From NCBI GenBank assembly GCA_947489175.1, contig CANLED010000016.1, positions 1 through 15,950 of the forward strand: 15,950 bases of DNA, in the 5' to 3' direction. Below are positions 1 through 7,823 of the stretch, piece by piece; position 1 is the first letter of the stretch; every line of letters begins with the position of its first letter. Both the position numbers and the translations under genes were made by a program. Origin of the DNA: Chitinophagaceae bacterium (GTDB taxonomy: Bacteria > Bacteroidota > Bacteroidia > Chitinophagales > Chitinophagaceae). The notes beneath the pieces were generated by a model that was not told where the DNA came from, searched no databases, and saw only the letters and a list, made by a program, of their open reading frames with translations.

Positions 1-1574
1 ATCATTTTTTTTAAATTCTCATCTCTGTTATAAACATCTTTCCTAAAGTTTAATTTACCTTTCTCATCAACAAATGATGTGAAATAGACAATGTACACGG
101 GAATGTTTTTAGCTATTTTCAATTGTCTTTCTTTTCCACCATACATCGCTTGATTTATTTTCTGATCATTCCAAATTGTATCTCCTTGCAATAAAAATTT
201 AATCATTTTAATTGGCTCTGATATTCTTATGCAGCCATGGCTAAATGTTCTTCTTTCTTCATTGAATAGTGACTTTGCAGGGGTATCATGTAAATATATA
301 TTATAATTATTAGGGAATACAAATTTTACCAATCCCAGTGAATTTCCTTCACCTGGCCTTTGTCTAATTTTCCCATCATTCCACTCCATATTATTTTGTT
401 CTAAGTAGGATATATTATTTTTCATTTTAGGTAAAATTTCTTTTTTAATAATACTCTCTGGGATATTCCAATATGGACTGAACACAATATATTTCATATC
501 ACCTTTAAAGATGATGGTTTTGTTTGTTGATTTTCCTACTACTACATTACATTTAAAGACGATTTCTTCTTTGTTAAAAGCAGTTAGTTTAAATTCTGGA
601 ATATTTATAATAATATGTTCGCTTTCAGTTTCATTTGGTATCCATTTACACCTTTCTATGTTAACTAAAATTGTTTCAATTCTTTCTTTTATTGGCACAT
701 TCATCTCCTCAATAATTTTTTTTCCAATTGTTCCATCACTTTTTATCCCACACCGTTCCTGAAACGATTGTATTCCATTTTTTATTTCTTCATCATACAT
801 ATTACTTTGATTGTTAACTGCAAGATCTCCTGCAATAAATAGATTCTTTCTTATTTTTTGTATTATTTCAGCTGTATCTCCTAATAGATACTTATTTTTT
901 GGAATCGATAATTTTTCCCATTGATTTTGTTTATTTATGGTTGAATATTTTTCTAGATTTTCTAGCAGCTTATAATATTGCGGATAAAGCGTATTGTTTA
1001 AGTCATCTTCATTATTGATAATTAATTGATTCAATAATTTTAAATAATCAATCTTTTTTCTTGGAATATACCAGGCTGTACTCTTGCTTTCGTTCTCATT
1101 GATTCCAGACAATGCAACTTTTGCAAAATAGAAATATTGTGCTGATATCATCAATTCATTTGTAAATGAACTGTCATATTCATTTTGTGTCATGATTCTT
1201 TTATAATCTTCTAAGTAAGGAGCATCATAAAAGATATCATGATCATTTATATATATTATCCGATTAAATAATATATTTGCCTGCTCGCTAATTTTGCCAT
1301 TATTTAGCCAGGCACAAGAATAATGCCGGATGCTATAAAATTTTTCTACATAATTTCTTATGATTTTTAGAGCTGGATTGCTTTCAAAAAATCGTTTAAT
1401 TATGGTGCTGTCAATCACATTGTCATTTGTATCAGAAAAGTTTCCCGCAACATAGATAGGAGGTATAGAATCATTAAAACTTATAATTCCTGCTTTATAA
1501 TTCTTTATTTTTTTATCATAATTACTACTGCAGCTATATGAAAATAGGACGATAATTAATAACACATAATTCAT
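1..1574 (-). CDS. L,D-transpeptidase (YcbB/LdtD-like) lipoprotein, 3' end cut by window edge
   Basis: This is a reverse-strand reading frame of 524 codons that runs off the left edge. It should make 3-3 peptidoglycan cross-links in the periplasm. Residues 1-15 look like a lipoprotein signal (hydrophobic run ending SYSC, Cys15). An alpha-helical scaffold region follows, then a peptidoglycan-binding-like segment at about 245-290 (NGIQSFQ, DGTIG), and a YkuD catalytic domain at about 320-500. The catalytic signature is complete: His429 in YLHDTP, and SHGCIR with His446 and Cys448. The order scaffold, PG-binding, YkuD is that of the YcbB family. The last visible residues (FRKDVYNRDENLKK) resemble the usual end of Bacteroidota homologues, so probably only a few residues are missing. 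The start at 1574 is fixed by a stop codon immediately upstream in frame; another ATG at 1578 is out of frame and soon stops. The gene lies just downstream of the rplI terminator, so it needs its own promoter, which I could not identify. Confidence 0.9.
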   Translation of the reverse strand, partial: MNYVLLIIVLFSYSCSSNYDKKIKNYKAGIISFNDSIPPIYVAGNFSDTNDNVIDSTIIKRFFESNPALKIIRNYVEKFYSIRHYSCAWLNNGKISEQANILFNRIIYINDHDIFYDAPYLEDYKRIMTQNEYDSSFTNELMISAQYFYFAKVALSGINENESKSTAWYIPRKKIDYLKLLNQLIINNEDDLNNTLYPQYYKLLENLEKYSTINKQNQWEKLSIPKNKYLLGDTAEIIQKIRKNLFIAGDLAVNNQSNMYDEEIKNGIQSFQERCGIKSDGTIGKKIIEEMNVPIKERIETILVNIERCKWIPNETESEHIIINIPEFKLTAFNKEEIVFKCNVVVGKSTNKTIIFKGDMKYIVFSPYWNIPESIIKKEILPKMKNNISYLEQNNMEWNDGKIRQRPGEGNSLGLVKFVFPNNYNIYLHDTPAKSLFNEERRTFSHGCIRISEPIKMIKFLLQGDTIWNDQKINQAMYGGKERQLKIAKNIPVYIVYFTSFVDEKGKLNFRKDVYNRDENLKKM

Positions 1575-1649
1575 TCATAAAAGTAAGTATATGATTTTTG
1601 TTTAATTAAATATCATAGTGCTAACCTTTAACAATTTATTTTTTGGCAT

Positions 1650-1677
1650 AAAAAAAACCTCCTTTTTGGGGAGGTTT
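1650..1677 (-). terminator. Rho-independent terminator of the rpsF-rpsR-rplI operon
   Basis: Read on the minus strand, AAACCTCC pairs with GGAGGTTT across a 7-nt loop (arms 1670-1677 and 1655-1662), followed by a T run at 1651-1657. It lies 17 bases past the rplI stop and separates the ribosomal operon from the transpeptidase gene. Confidence 0.85.
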
Positions 1678-1694
1678 CTTTATTCTCTTGAGAT

Positions 1695-2141
1695 TTATTC
1701 TGAAATCACTTCAATTGTAATCTCCGTTTCGTTTCCGTTGCCAAAGTCAACTTTCGCTTTGTATGTTCCCAACTCTTTGATTTCATCTAATAGTTGAATA
1801 CGACGTCTGTCGATTTCATAACCCCTTTGCTCTCTGATTGCTCTTGAAATTTGAACATTGGTTACGCTACCAAAAATTTTACCACTAGTTCCTGTTTTGG
1901 CACCAATGTTTAAAGATCCTTCCTGAAGAGCTGCAATAACCTTGTTGATTTCTGCGAGCATCTTGTCTTCTTTCTTTTTTTGTTGCTTTACTCTTTCCTG
2001 CAATTGCTTGAGGTTAGAAGCAGAAGCTTCAACTGCCATTTTCTGAGGTATAAGAAAGTTACGTGCATACCCGTTTTTTACTGTTACTACCTCATTTGCT
2101 CCACCAAGATTGTTTACGTCTTGAATTAAAATAATTTGCAT
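1695..2141 (-). CDS. rplI: 50S ribosomal protein L9
   Basis: 148 residues, the normal length for L9, a two-domain protein of the large ribosomal subunit that binds 23S rRNA near the L1 stalk. The N-terminal domain carries the family signature: MQIILIQDVNNLGGANEVVTV, then KNGYARNFLIP at about residues 22-32. A long charged helix linker follows (about 40-75, with ERVKQQKKKEDK). The C-terminal domain contains GKIFGSVTN at about 87-95. The start is the only ATG that gives the canonical N-terminus. It is the last gene of the rpsF-rpsR-rplI operon, 81 bases after rpsR, and is followed directly by a terminator. No anomaly was seen within the protein. Confidence 0.98.
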   Translation of the reverse strand: MQIILIQDVNNLGGANEVVTVKNGYARNFLIPQKMAVEASASNLKQLQERVKQQKKKEDKMLAEINKVIAALQEGSLNIGAKTGTSGKIFGSVTNVQISRAIREQRGYEIDRRRIQLLDEIKELGTYKAKVDFGNGNETEITIEVISE

Positions 2142-2167
2142 AATGTTCTTTTTAAAAGTTTTACCAA

Positions 2168-2219
2168 CTCCAATTCCAATTTTATGGAACTGTCACACCT
2201 TATGGTGATTAGGTTGGAG
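2168..2219 (-). promoter_or_regulatory. Possible three-way-junction RNA between rpsR and rplI
   Basis: The 81-base gap between rpsR and rplI can fold in the transcript. An outer stem pairs CTCCAA with TTGGAG (2214-2219 with 2168-2173). It encloses a 4-bp hairpin with an AUAA loop (2196-2207) and a 5-bp hairpin (2174-2178 with 2185-2189, 6-nt loop). The second hairpin abuts the outer stem directly, which makes a compact three-way junction. The stems are short, so it could be chance. It would suit translational control or differential expression of rplI within the operon. I recognise no named RNA family here. Confidence 0.3.
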
Positions 2220-2222
2220 GTT

Positions 2223-2489
2223 CTACTTTAACAAATCAGTCACATAAGGTAATAATCCCATCTGACGGCCACGTTTGATGGCTTCAGAAACCTTACGTTG
2301 ATACTTTAGAGAGTTTCCTGTAATGCGGCGTGGAAGCATTTTCCCTTGCTCATTCAGAAACTTCTTTAGAAATTCTGCGTCTTTGTAATCAATGTACCTG
2401 ATACCATACTTCTTGAAACGACAAAATTTCTTTCTTGGTTTCTCAGTTTTAATCGCTGTAAGGTACTTGATGTCATTTGCTTTTGCCAT
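2223..2489 (-). CDS. rpsR: 30S ribosomal protein S18
   Basis: 88 residues. S18 binds the small-subunit platform as a heterodimer with S6, which is encoded immediately upstream. The core signature is present: a Lys/Arg-rich FCRFKKYG near residues 22-29, then IDYKD, and MLPRRITGN around residues 51-59 before the conserved KYQRKVSEAIKRGRQMGLLPY. The frame is open further upstream (to 2609), but that extension only overlaps rpsF and does not look like S18. The ATG at 2489, beginning MAKANDIKYL, is therefore the start. It lies 4 bases after the rpsF stop. A GGAGG-like sequence at the end of rpsF could serve as a ribosome binding site, which is unusual in this phylum. Translational coupling with rpsF is likely. 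Confidence 0.97.
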   Translation of the reverse strand: MAKANDIKYLTAIKTEKPRKKFCRFKKYGIRYIDYKDAEFLKKFLNEQGKMLPRRITGNSLKYQRKVSEAIKRGRQMGLLPYVTDLLK

Positions 2490-2493
2490 GATA

Positions 2494-2850
2494 TTATCCC
2501 TCCACTGCTTTTTCGGTTCCAGTTGATACACCACTTCTCTTTTTAATGTTATACTCGACGGCGTACTTATCGAGTTTGATAACAATGTGACGGAGTACCT
2601 GCTCGTCACGCAGTAGCTGAATCTTCAGCTTTTCATTCATGTCGGATGGCGCTACATATTCCATAACCCAGTAGATTCCCGTAGTCTTCTTCTGGATAGG
2701 GTAGGCCAGTGATTTTAACCCCCAGGGGTTGCTGTGTACAATTTCACCTGCATTTGCTTTGATGAAATCAACGAATTTCTTCTGAGCTGCTTTAAATTCT
2801 TCTTCACTCAGAACAGGGGTAAAAATCACCATCAATTCATAATTTTGCAT
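2494..2850 (-). CDS. rpsF: 30S ribosomal protein S6
   Basis: 118 residues. S6 is a platform protein of the small ribosomal subunit and the partner of S18. The sequence begins MQNYELMVIFTP, the canonical first beta strand, followed by the helix with EEEFKAAQKKF. The conserved WGLKSLAYPIQKKTTGIYWVMEY strand pair spans about residues 43-65, and LLRDEQVLRHIVIKLDKY lies near 79-96. The C-terminal tail is short and polar. It is the first gene of the operon with rpsR and rplI, transcribed away from htpG across a 178-base divergent region. I did not find a convincing S6:S18-binding leader motif in the short 5' region. Confidence 0.97.
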   Translation of the reverse strand: MQNYELMVIFTPVLSEEEFKAAQKKFVDFIKANAGEIVHSNPWGLKSLAYPIQKKTTGIYWVMEYVAPSDMNEKLKIQLLRDEQVLRHIVIKLDKYAVEYNIKKRSGVSTGTEKAVEG

Positions 2851-2884
2851 AAACCCTGTATTTTTTTGATTTGATAATGGGCAG

Positions 2885-2892
2885 CGAAGGTA
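2885..2892 (-). promoter_or_regulatory. Possible -7 box for the ribosomal operon (TACCTTCG)
   Basis: Minus-strand TACCTTCG matches 7 of 8 bases of the Bacteroidota sigma-A -7 consensus TAnnTTTG. It lies about 35 bases before the rpsF start. No clear TTTG is found at the expected -33 spacing, so the call is weak. Confidence 0.3.
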
Positions 2893-2998
2893 AGTGTTTT
2901 AGGCTATTTATACCTTTTTTTTCTGAATTTTTTGTCTTATTTCTCGAAAAAACTCCCATTTCTTAAATGTCATCCTGTCAGAGTTTAATTTATGGCAT

Positions 2999-3006
2999 TC
3001 ATTTTG
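2999..3006 (+). promoter_or_regulatory. Possible -7 box for htpG (TCATTTTG)
   Basis: TCATTTTG matches 7 of 8 positions of TAnnTTTG and ends 22 bases before the htpG ATG. No good -33 TTTG was seen about 19 bases upstream. I saw no CIRCE-type inverted repeat that would suggest HrcA control of this chaperone gene. Confidence 0.3.
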
Positions 3007-3028
3007 TTCTCTTCGTAAAAAAAATAGT

Positions 3029-4864
3029 ATGCAAAAAGGACAAATACGTGTGCAGACGGAGAATATTTTTCCAATTATAAAGAAATTTTTATACAGTGAG
3101 CACGACATCTTTCTGCGTGAATTAATTGCAAATGCTGTTGATGCTACTCAAAAACTAAAGACTTATGCATCTTCGGGTGAAGCTAAGGGTGAGCTTGGTG
3201 AATTGCGCATCGATATTACACTTGATAAAGACGCAAAAACAATAACAATTGCTGATCGTGGTATTGGTATGACTGCTGAAGAAGTTGATAAATACATCAA
3301 CCAAGTTGCTTTTTCTAGTGCGGAGGAATTTCTTGAAAAATACAAGGGGCAAAATGAGGCCAACATCATTGGTCATTTCGGATTAGGTTTCTACAGCGGT
3401 TTTATGATTAGTGAAAAAGTTGATTTGCATACACTTTCTTACAAAGAAGGAAGCGAAGCAGTAATCTGGGAATGTGATGGCAGTCCTGAATTTACTTTGC
3501 AGCCAAAGGAAAAATTGGAAAGAGGTACCGCGATAACCTTGCATGTTAACATCGAGAGTGAAGACTTCTTAGATTCTTTCAAAATCAAGAATATTCTTGA
3601 AAAATTTTGTAAGTTTTTACCGGTTCCAATCTTTTTTGAAGACAAACAAATAAACGTTACAAATCCAGCCTGGGTTAAAAAACCTGCTGAATTGACAACT
3701 GCCGATTACGAAGAATTCTACAAATCACTTTATCCCTACAATGAAACTCCGTTGTTTTGGATTCATTTAAATGTTGATTATCCTTTTACACTAACGGGAA
3801 TTCTCTATTTCCCTAAGATCAAACAATCATACGAAATTCAAAAGGATAAAATACAGCTTTATAGCAATCAAGTTTTTGTTACTGATGAGGTAAAAGATAT
3901 TGTACCCGAATTTTTGATGTTGTTACAAGGTGTTATTGATTCTCCAGACATTCCATTGAATGTGAGCAGGAGTTATTTGCAAGGAGATCCTAATGTAAAA
4001 AAAATCAATAACCACATTACAAAAAAAGTTGCTGATAAATTGGATGAAATTTTCAGAAATGACAGAAAAGAGTTTGAAGGTAAGTGGGATAGCCTTGGTC
4101 TTTTTGTAAAATATGGCATGATAACAGATGAAAAATTTAGAGAAAAAGCTGATAAGTTTCATCTGATGCAAGACGCTTCTTCAGATATTTTCTTTACCCT
4201 CGAGGAATACCGCTTAGCTAACGAAACCCTTCAAAAAAACAAAGATGGTAAGTTGGTAATTATCTACACCACAGACCCTATTCAACAAGATGGTTTTATC
4301 AAAGGGGCAGAAGCCAAGGGATACAAAGTGGTGAAAATGGATACACTTGTTGATGCTTCATTTATCGGTCAGATTGAATCTAAATGGGAGAATGTTCAAT
4401 TTACAAGAGTTGATGCTGACATCGCAGATAATTTGATCGATAAGCAAGAAGATAGCAAATCTGTTTTATCTTCTAAGGATGAAGAATCGCTCAAAGCATT
4501 GTTTGATTTCAAAGTTCCTGAAATTACCGTTAATGTTGAGGTGAAGGGCTTAAGCCTTGATGCACAGCCTGTTGTTGCTACAAGACCTGAATTCATGCGT
4601 AGGATGAAGGATATGGCGGCGTCTAGTGGACCAATGGGGAGTTTTTATGCAAGTATGCCAGATGAAGTAACTTTGACAGTCAATGGAAATCACCCAATAT
4701 ATGATGCTATCCTGAAAAGCGAGAACAAAGATGATCAGCAAAAACAAGTTAGAAATTTAGCAGACCTAGCTTTACTTTCACAGGGCATGTTAAAAGGGAA
4801 TTTACTAACTGAGTTTATCCAAAGAAGCATAGAATTGATGAATTCAAATCAACTTGCTAAATAA
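3029..4864 (+). CDS. htpG: Molecular chaperone HtpG (bacterial Hsp90)
   Basis: 611 residues, full length for bacterial Hsp90, an ATP-dependent cytoplasmic homodimeric chaperone. The N-terminal GHKL ATPase domain shows FLRELIANAVDA (Glu31 as general base, Asn35 for Mg-ATP), DRGIGM at 76-81 and the lid-proximal GHFGLGFYS at 115-123. The middle domain carries the catalytic-loop arginine in NVSRSYLQGD (Arg314). The C-terminal dimerisation domain contains EFMRRMKDMA (about 521-530) and ends with a helix bundle rich in Leu. There is no ER-type or MEEVD tail, as expected for bacteria. The ATG is preceded by an A-rich stretch rather than a Shine-Dalgarno sequence. It is a single-gene unit, divergent from rpsF and convergent with recJ. 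All key residues are present. Confidence 0.98.
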   Translation: MQKGQIRVQTENIFPIIKKFLYSEHDIFLRELIANAVDATQKLKTYASSGEAKGELGELRIDITLDKDAKTITIADRGIGMTAEEVDKYINQVAFSSAEEFLEKYKGQNEANIIGHFGLGFYSGFMISEKVDLHTLSYKEGSEAVIWECDGSPEFTLQPKEKLERGTAITLHVNIESEDFLDSFKIKNILEKFCKFLPVPIFFEDKQINVTNPAWVKKPAELTTADYEEFYKSLYPYNETPLFWIHLNVDYPFTLTGILYFPKIKQSYEIQKDKIQLYSNQVFVTDEVKDIVPEFLMLLQGVIDSPDIPLNVSRSYLQGDPNVKKINNHITKKVADKLDEIFRNDRKEFEGKWDSLGLFVKYGMITDEKFREKADKFHLMQDASSDIFFTLEEYRLANETLQKNKDGKLVIIYTTDPIQQDGFIKGAEAKGYKVVKMDTLVDASFIGQIESKWENVQFTRVDADIADNLIDKQEDSKSVLSSKDEESLKALFDFKVPEITVNVEVKGLSLDAQPVVATRPEFMRRMKDMAASSGPMGSFYASMPDEVTLTVNGNHPIYDAILKSENKDDQQKQVRNLADLALLSQGMLKGNLLTEFIQRSIELMNSNQLAK

Positions 4865-4880
4865 AACGCAACTGAAATAA

Positions 4881-4918
4881 AACAAATAGGGTCCTTCATT
4901 AAAAGGACCTTATTTGTT
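4881..4918. terminator. Bidirectional terminator shared by htpG and recJ
   Basis: Two 16-base arms (4881-4896 and 4903-4918) are complementary with a single G-T mismatch, across a 6-base loop. The stem core is GGTCCTT/AAGGACC. Both flanks are A-rich on one side and T-rich on the other, so it can end transcription from either direction. The right arm includes the recJ stop codon and last codons. Confidence 0.8.
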
Positions 4919-6631
4919 TGTATCAGTGGATGCAACATCAATAACCTTAAGTTGTAAGGAAGTTTGTCCATTGAAGGTATTTTCTTCCAATGTAAACACT
5001 AAATCTAAAATGCTTTGATCTGAAATTTCATTGTATTTTTCTGCTAAATTAAATCCAATACCATTGTACATTGTTCCATTTTGTTCCACTTGAAAACGAA
5101 CATGGTTTTCTTTTACAATCCTTGATCCGGCATTTTTTACCTTAGTAGCACAGAAAATCGGTTTTGCATTCTCTGGCCCAAATGGTTCCATTTGTTGCAT
5201 TATATTGAAGAACATAGGAGTTAAGTCAGACAACAAAACTTCAGCATCTATATGAATTTCTGGAATAAAATGGTGAGGATCTAATGTATCGTCAACAATT
5301 TTTTCAAATTTATTCTTGAAGGCCTCAATATTTTCTGGTAATAGCGTCATGCCCGCTGCAAAATAATGTCCACCAAAACCAATTAAAAGTTCCCTACATT
5401 GTTCCAATCCCTCATGAATGTTGAATCCCGGAATACTTCTAGCACTGCCTGCAACAACATCGCCGCTTTTGGTAAAAATAATCGTCGGTTTATAAAATCG
5501 CTCCAACAGCCTACTCGCCACAATGCCAATTACACCTTTATGCCACTCGGGCGAATACAAAACAGTTGATTTTTTATTTGATTCAACATGGTTTTCTTCG
5601 ATCATAGAAATTGCATCTTTGGTAATTTCCTTGTCTGCTTCTTTTCTATGGTTGTTATCTGTTTGAAGTAAGGAGGCTATGTACAATGCCTTGGACGGGT
5701 CTTTTTCTATGAATAAAGCAACAGCTTTTTTAGCATCATCCATTCTGCCTGCTGCATTTATACGCGGTCCAATCATGAATCCAAGGCTGGATATGTTTAC
5801 TGGGCCTTTTAATTCACTCAGTTCAATAAGTGCTTTGATGCCAATTGAAGGAGAGGCATTAACCTGTTTCAAACCATGAAATGTTAGCAGCCTGTTTTCT
5901 CCTGTAATAGGAACAATATCTGCTGCAATAGCTGTTGCCACCAATTCAAGGTATTTTAAATATGAGTTTTCAGGAAATCCTTTTTTTAGTGCAATAGCAT
6001 GAATGAGTTTAAACCCAACTCCGCATCCACAAAGTTCTTTATAAGGATAGCCGCAATCGTTTTGTTTGGCGTTTAGAATGGCAACTGCTTGCGGTAAATC
6101 TTTGCCTGGAAGGTGATGGTCACATATTATTGTCTCTACACCTCTATTCTTGGCTTCAAGAATTAGTTCAGATGATTTGATGCCACAATCCAATGTTATG
6201 AGTAGTTTAAAACCATTTTCTACAGCATAATCAACACCTTTTTTTGATAAGCCATACCCTTCTTTGTATCGATTAGGTATGTAATACTCTAAATTTGCAT
6301 TTTCAAATAGAGTAGCAATAAAATCAAATACTATTGCCACGGCAGTTGTTCCATCAACATCATAGTCGCCATAAATCAGTATTTTTTCCTTCTTATCGAT
6401 GGCCTCTAAAATGCGGGTAACAGCAACTTCCATGCCTTTCATCAACCAAGGTGAGTGGATATCGGTTATTGTAGGCCTAAAAAAAGATTTTGCTGCATTA
6501 AAATCTGTAATCCCTCTCTGTGCTAAAATTTGGCAAAGAATAGGATGAATTTTAAGTTCATTTTGTAAGGTGAGGGCCAATTCCTTTCTTTCGTTCAGAC
6601 GATTCCATCTTTTGTAAGTAATTGGCATCAT
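4910..6631 (-). CDS. recJ: Single-stranded-DNA-specific exonuclease RecJ
   Basis: 573 residues, a normal RecJ length. RecJ is a 5'-3' single-strand exonuclease acting in recombination, mismatch and base-excision repair. The DHH phosphoesterase motifs are intact: IYGDYDVDG (Asp89, Asp91, Asp93), LDCG (Asp148) and the DHH triad at 171-173. GPRINAAGRMDDA at about 288-300 precedes the DHHA1 domain, with GSARSIPGFN (395-404) and the substrate-binding GFGGHxxAAG (418-427). The C-terminal OB-fold spans about 455-573. The start is an ATG-ATG pair directly after the stop of the upstream polyprenyl synthase gene, with zero spacing, so the two are almost certainly cotranscribed and probably coupled. Either Met could be used. 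The 3' end lies inside the bidirectional terminator. Confidence 0.97.
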   Translation of the reverse strand: MMPITYKRWNRLNERKELALTLQNELKIHPILCQILAQRGITDFNAAKSFFRPTITDIHSPWLMKGMEVAVTRILEAIDKKEKILIYGDYDVDGTTAVAIVFDFIATLFENANLEYYIPNRYKEGYGLSKKGVDYAVENGFKLLITLDCGIKSSELILEAKNRGVETIICDHHLPGKDLPQAVAILNAKQNDCGYPYKELCGCGVGFKLIHAIALKKGFPENSYLKYLELVATAIAADIVPITGENRLLTFHGLKQVNASPSIGIKALIELSELKGPVNISSLGFMIGPRINAAGRMDDAKKAVALFIEKDPSKALYIASLLQTDNNHRKEADKEITKDAISMIEENHVESNKKSTVLYSPEWHKGVIGIVASRLLERFYKPTIIFTKSGDVVAGSARSIPGFNIHEGLEQCRELLIGFGGHYFAAGMTLLPENIEAFKNKFEKIVDDTLDPHHFIPEIHIDAEVLLSDLTPMFFNIMQQMEPFGPENAKPIFCATKVKNAGSRIVKENHVRFQVEQNGTMYNGIGFNLAEKYNEISDQSILDLVFTLEENTFNGQTSLQLKVIDVASTDTNK

Positions 6632-7594
6632 TTATTTTTTTCTTTCTGTTGTATACTTAACCATTTCCATCAATGCCAAGCATTCTTCAGACTGTGGAAA
6701 CCCAGCTAAAAGTTCAAGTGCTTTATTCTTAAATGAATCCATCTTTTCTTCAGCGTATTGAATGCCACCAGCTTGTTTTACTTGTTCAATTACAAACTGT
6801 ATATCCTCGTTGGATTTATTTTTGTTTTTTAGGATATAAATAATTGCAGACTTTTCTTTTTTGCTTACTTTTTCCAAAGTAAAAATCAATGGGAGTGTTA
6901 TTTTTTTCTCTCTAATGTCATTGCCAGTTGGCTTTCCAACATCTTCAGTTCCATAATCAAATAAGTCATCTTTTATTTGAAAAGCTATACCTGTATATTC
7001 ACCAAATTGTCTAAATTTTTCAGTGATAACAGGGTCTTTGCTGGTGGAATAAGCGCCAGCAGCGCAGGCAGAAGCCAGAAGTGATGCTGTTTTATTTTTA
7101 ATTATATTGAAGTAATCTTCTTCTTTTATGTTTAGAAGACGGGATTTTTCCAATTGAAGTAACTCCCCCTCACTCATCTTCTTTACAGCGTCAGCCAAAA
7201 TTTCAAGAATTGTAAAGTCTTTGTTTTCCAAAGAGAGTAGCAATCCCTTTGCCAATAAATAATCTCCTACCAATACAGAAGCTTTGTTTTTCCAAAGGGC
7301 ATAAACAGAAAAAAATCCCCTTCTCTCTGCTGCTTCATCAACAACATCGTCGTGCACCAAAGTAGCAGTATGTAAAAGTTCAACAAGCGAAGCCGCTCTG
7401 TAGGCAACATCTGTTACTGGACCACACATTTTGGCTGATAGCAGAACAAACATCGGCCTAAGCTGCTTCCCTTTTGTTTTTACAATGTATTTTAAAATCC
7501 TGTCTAACAATAGAACATCACTCTTTACGGCATCTCTGAAAATTGTTTCAAATTGCTTTAATTCACTGTCAATTATTGTAGGGGTTGAACTCAT
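6632..7594 (-). CDS. Long-chain polyprenyl diphosphate synthase
   Basis: 320 residues of the all-helical trans-isoprenyl diphosphate synthase family. It condenses isopentenyl diphosphate onto allylic diphosphates, most likely to make the side chain of menaquinone. The visible motifs are GKQLRP (42-47), the first aspartate-rich motif HDDVVDEAAERRG (Asp82, Asp83, Asp86), Lys168-Thr169, and the second aspartate-rich motif QIKDDLFDY (Asp209, Asp210, Asp213). Residues just before the first motif are small (Ala77, Thr78) rather than aromatic, which in this family points to a long product; the exact chain length cannot be read from sequence. It is the first gene of an operon with recJ. A near-consensus promoter lies only about 11 bases upstream of the ATG. 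Related ispB or hepT-type names are possible, so I assign no symbol. Confidence 0.93.
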   Translation of the reverse strand: MSSTPTIIDSELKQFETIFRDAVKSDVLLLDRILKYIVKTKGKQLRPMFVLLSAKMCGPVTDVAYRAASLVELLHTATLVHDDVVDEAAERRGFFSVYALWKNKASVLVGDYLLAKGLLLSLENKDFTILEILADAVKKMSEGELLQLEKSRLLNIKEEDYFNIIKNKTASLLASACAAGAYSTSKDPVITEKFRQFGEYTGIAFQIKDDLFDYGTEDVGKPTGNDIREKKITLPLIFTLEKVSKKEKSAIIYILKNKNKSNEDIQFVIEQVKQAGGIQYAEEKMDSFKNKALELLAGFPQSEECLALMEMVKYTTERKK

Positions 7595-7604
7595 TTGTGT
7601 AATG

Positions 7605-7636
7605 CGAACTTAAGTATAATTTATTCTCAAAACAAA
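7605..7636 (-). promoter_or_regulatory. Probable near-leaderless promoter of the polyprenyl synthase-recJ operon
   Basis: On the minus strand, TTTG (7636-7633) is followed after 20 bases by TAAGTTCG (7612-7605), a 7-of-8 match to the Bacteroidota -7 box TAnnTTTG. The ATG at 7594 lies just 10 bases past the box, so the expected transcript start leaves a leader of only a few bases. Confidence 0.45.
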
Positions 7637-7736
7637 GGGGATTGATATAATTATCTCATTTAAAAAAAAAGACGATTTAATTAATTTTGTCATATGATAT
7701 TTTTTTCAAATCGGCATAAAAAAAAAACATTATTTG

Positions 7737-7767
7737 TTTGATAATTAAAACATTAGCGTTAGTTTTG
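7737..7767 (+). promoter_or_regulatory. Bacteroidota sigma-A promoter of the barrel/OmpA operon
   Basis: TTTG (7737-7740), 19 bases, then TAGTTTTG (7760-7767) is a full match to the phylum's TTTG-N19-TAnnTTTG promoter. Transcription should start near 7774 and give a leader of about 50 bases before the ATG at 7824. It is the best promoter in the window, fitting an abundant envelope protein. Confidence 0.75.
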
Positions 7768-7780
7768 TTAAAATTAGCGT
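7752..7780 (+). repeat. Pair of ATTAGCGT direct repeats flanking the -7 box
   Basis: ATTAGCGT occurs at 7752-7759 and again at 7773-7780. The centre-to-centre spacing is 21 bases, about two helical turns. One copy abuts the -7 box and the other lies at the predicted transcript start. It may be an operator, or a chance repeat in AT-rich DNA. Confidence 0.4.
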
Positions 7781-7823
7781 AATACACTTTAACGTGGCAC
7801 AACTATAATCAAATATTAACACT

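Noticed and set aside
511..762. A plus-strand open frame of 83 residues
   Set aside because: It is antisense to the L,D-transpeptidase gene, whose domains and catalytic motif continue unbroken through this stretch.
2490..2609. An N-terminal extension of rpsR of 40 residues in the open frame
   Set aside because: The extension lies wholly within rpsF, does not resemble S18, and the ATG at 2489 gives the canonical 88-residue protein.
7595..7823. A small RNA or regulatory RNA in the longest intergenic region
   Set aside because: It holds two divergent promoters and AT-rich DNA, but no stable hairpin with a terminator-like T run or any known RNA family was seen.
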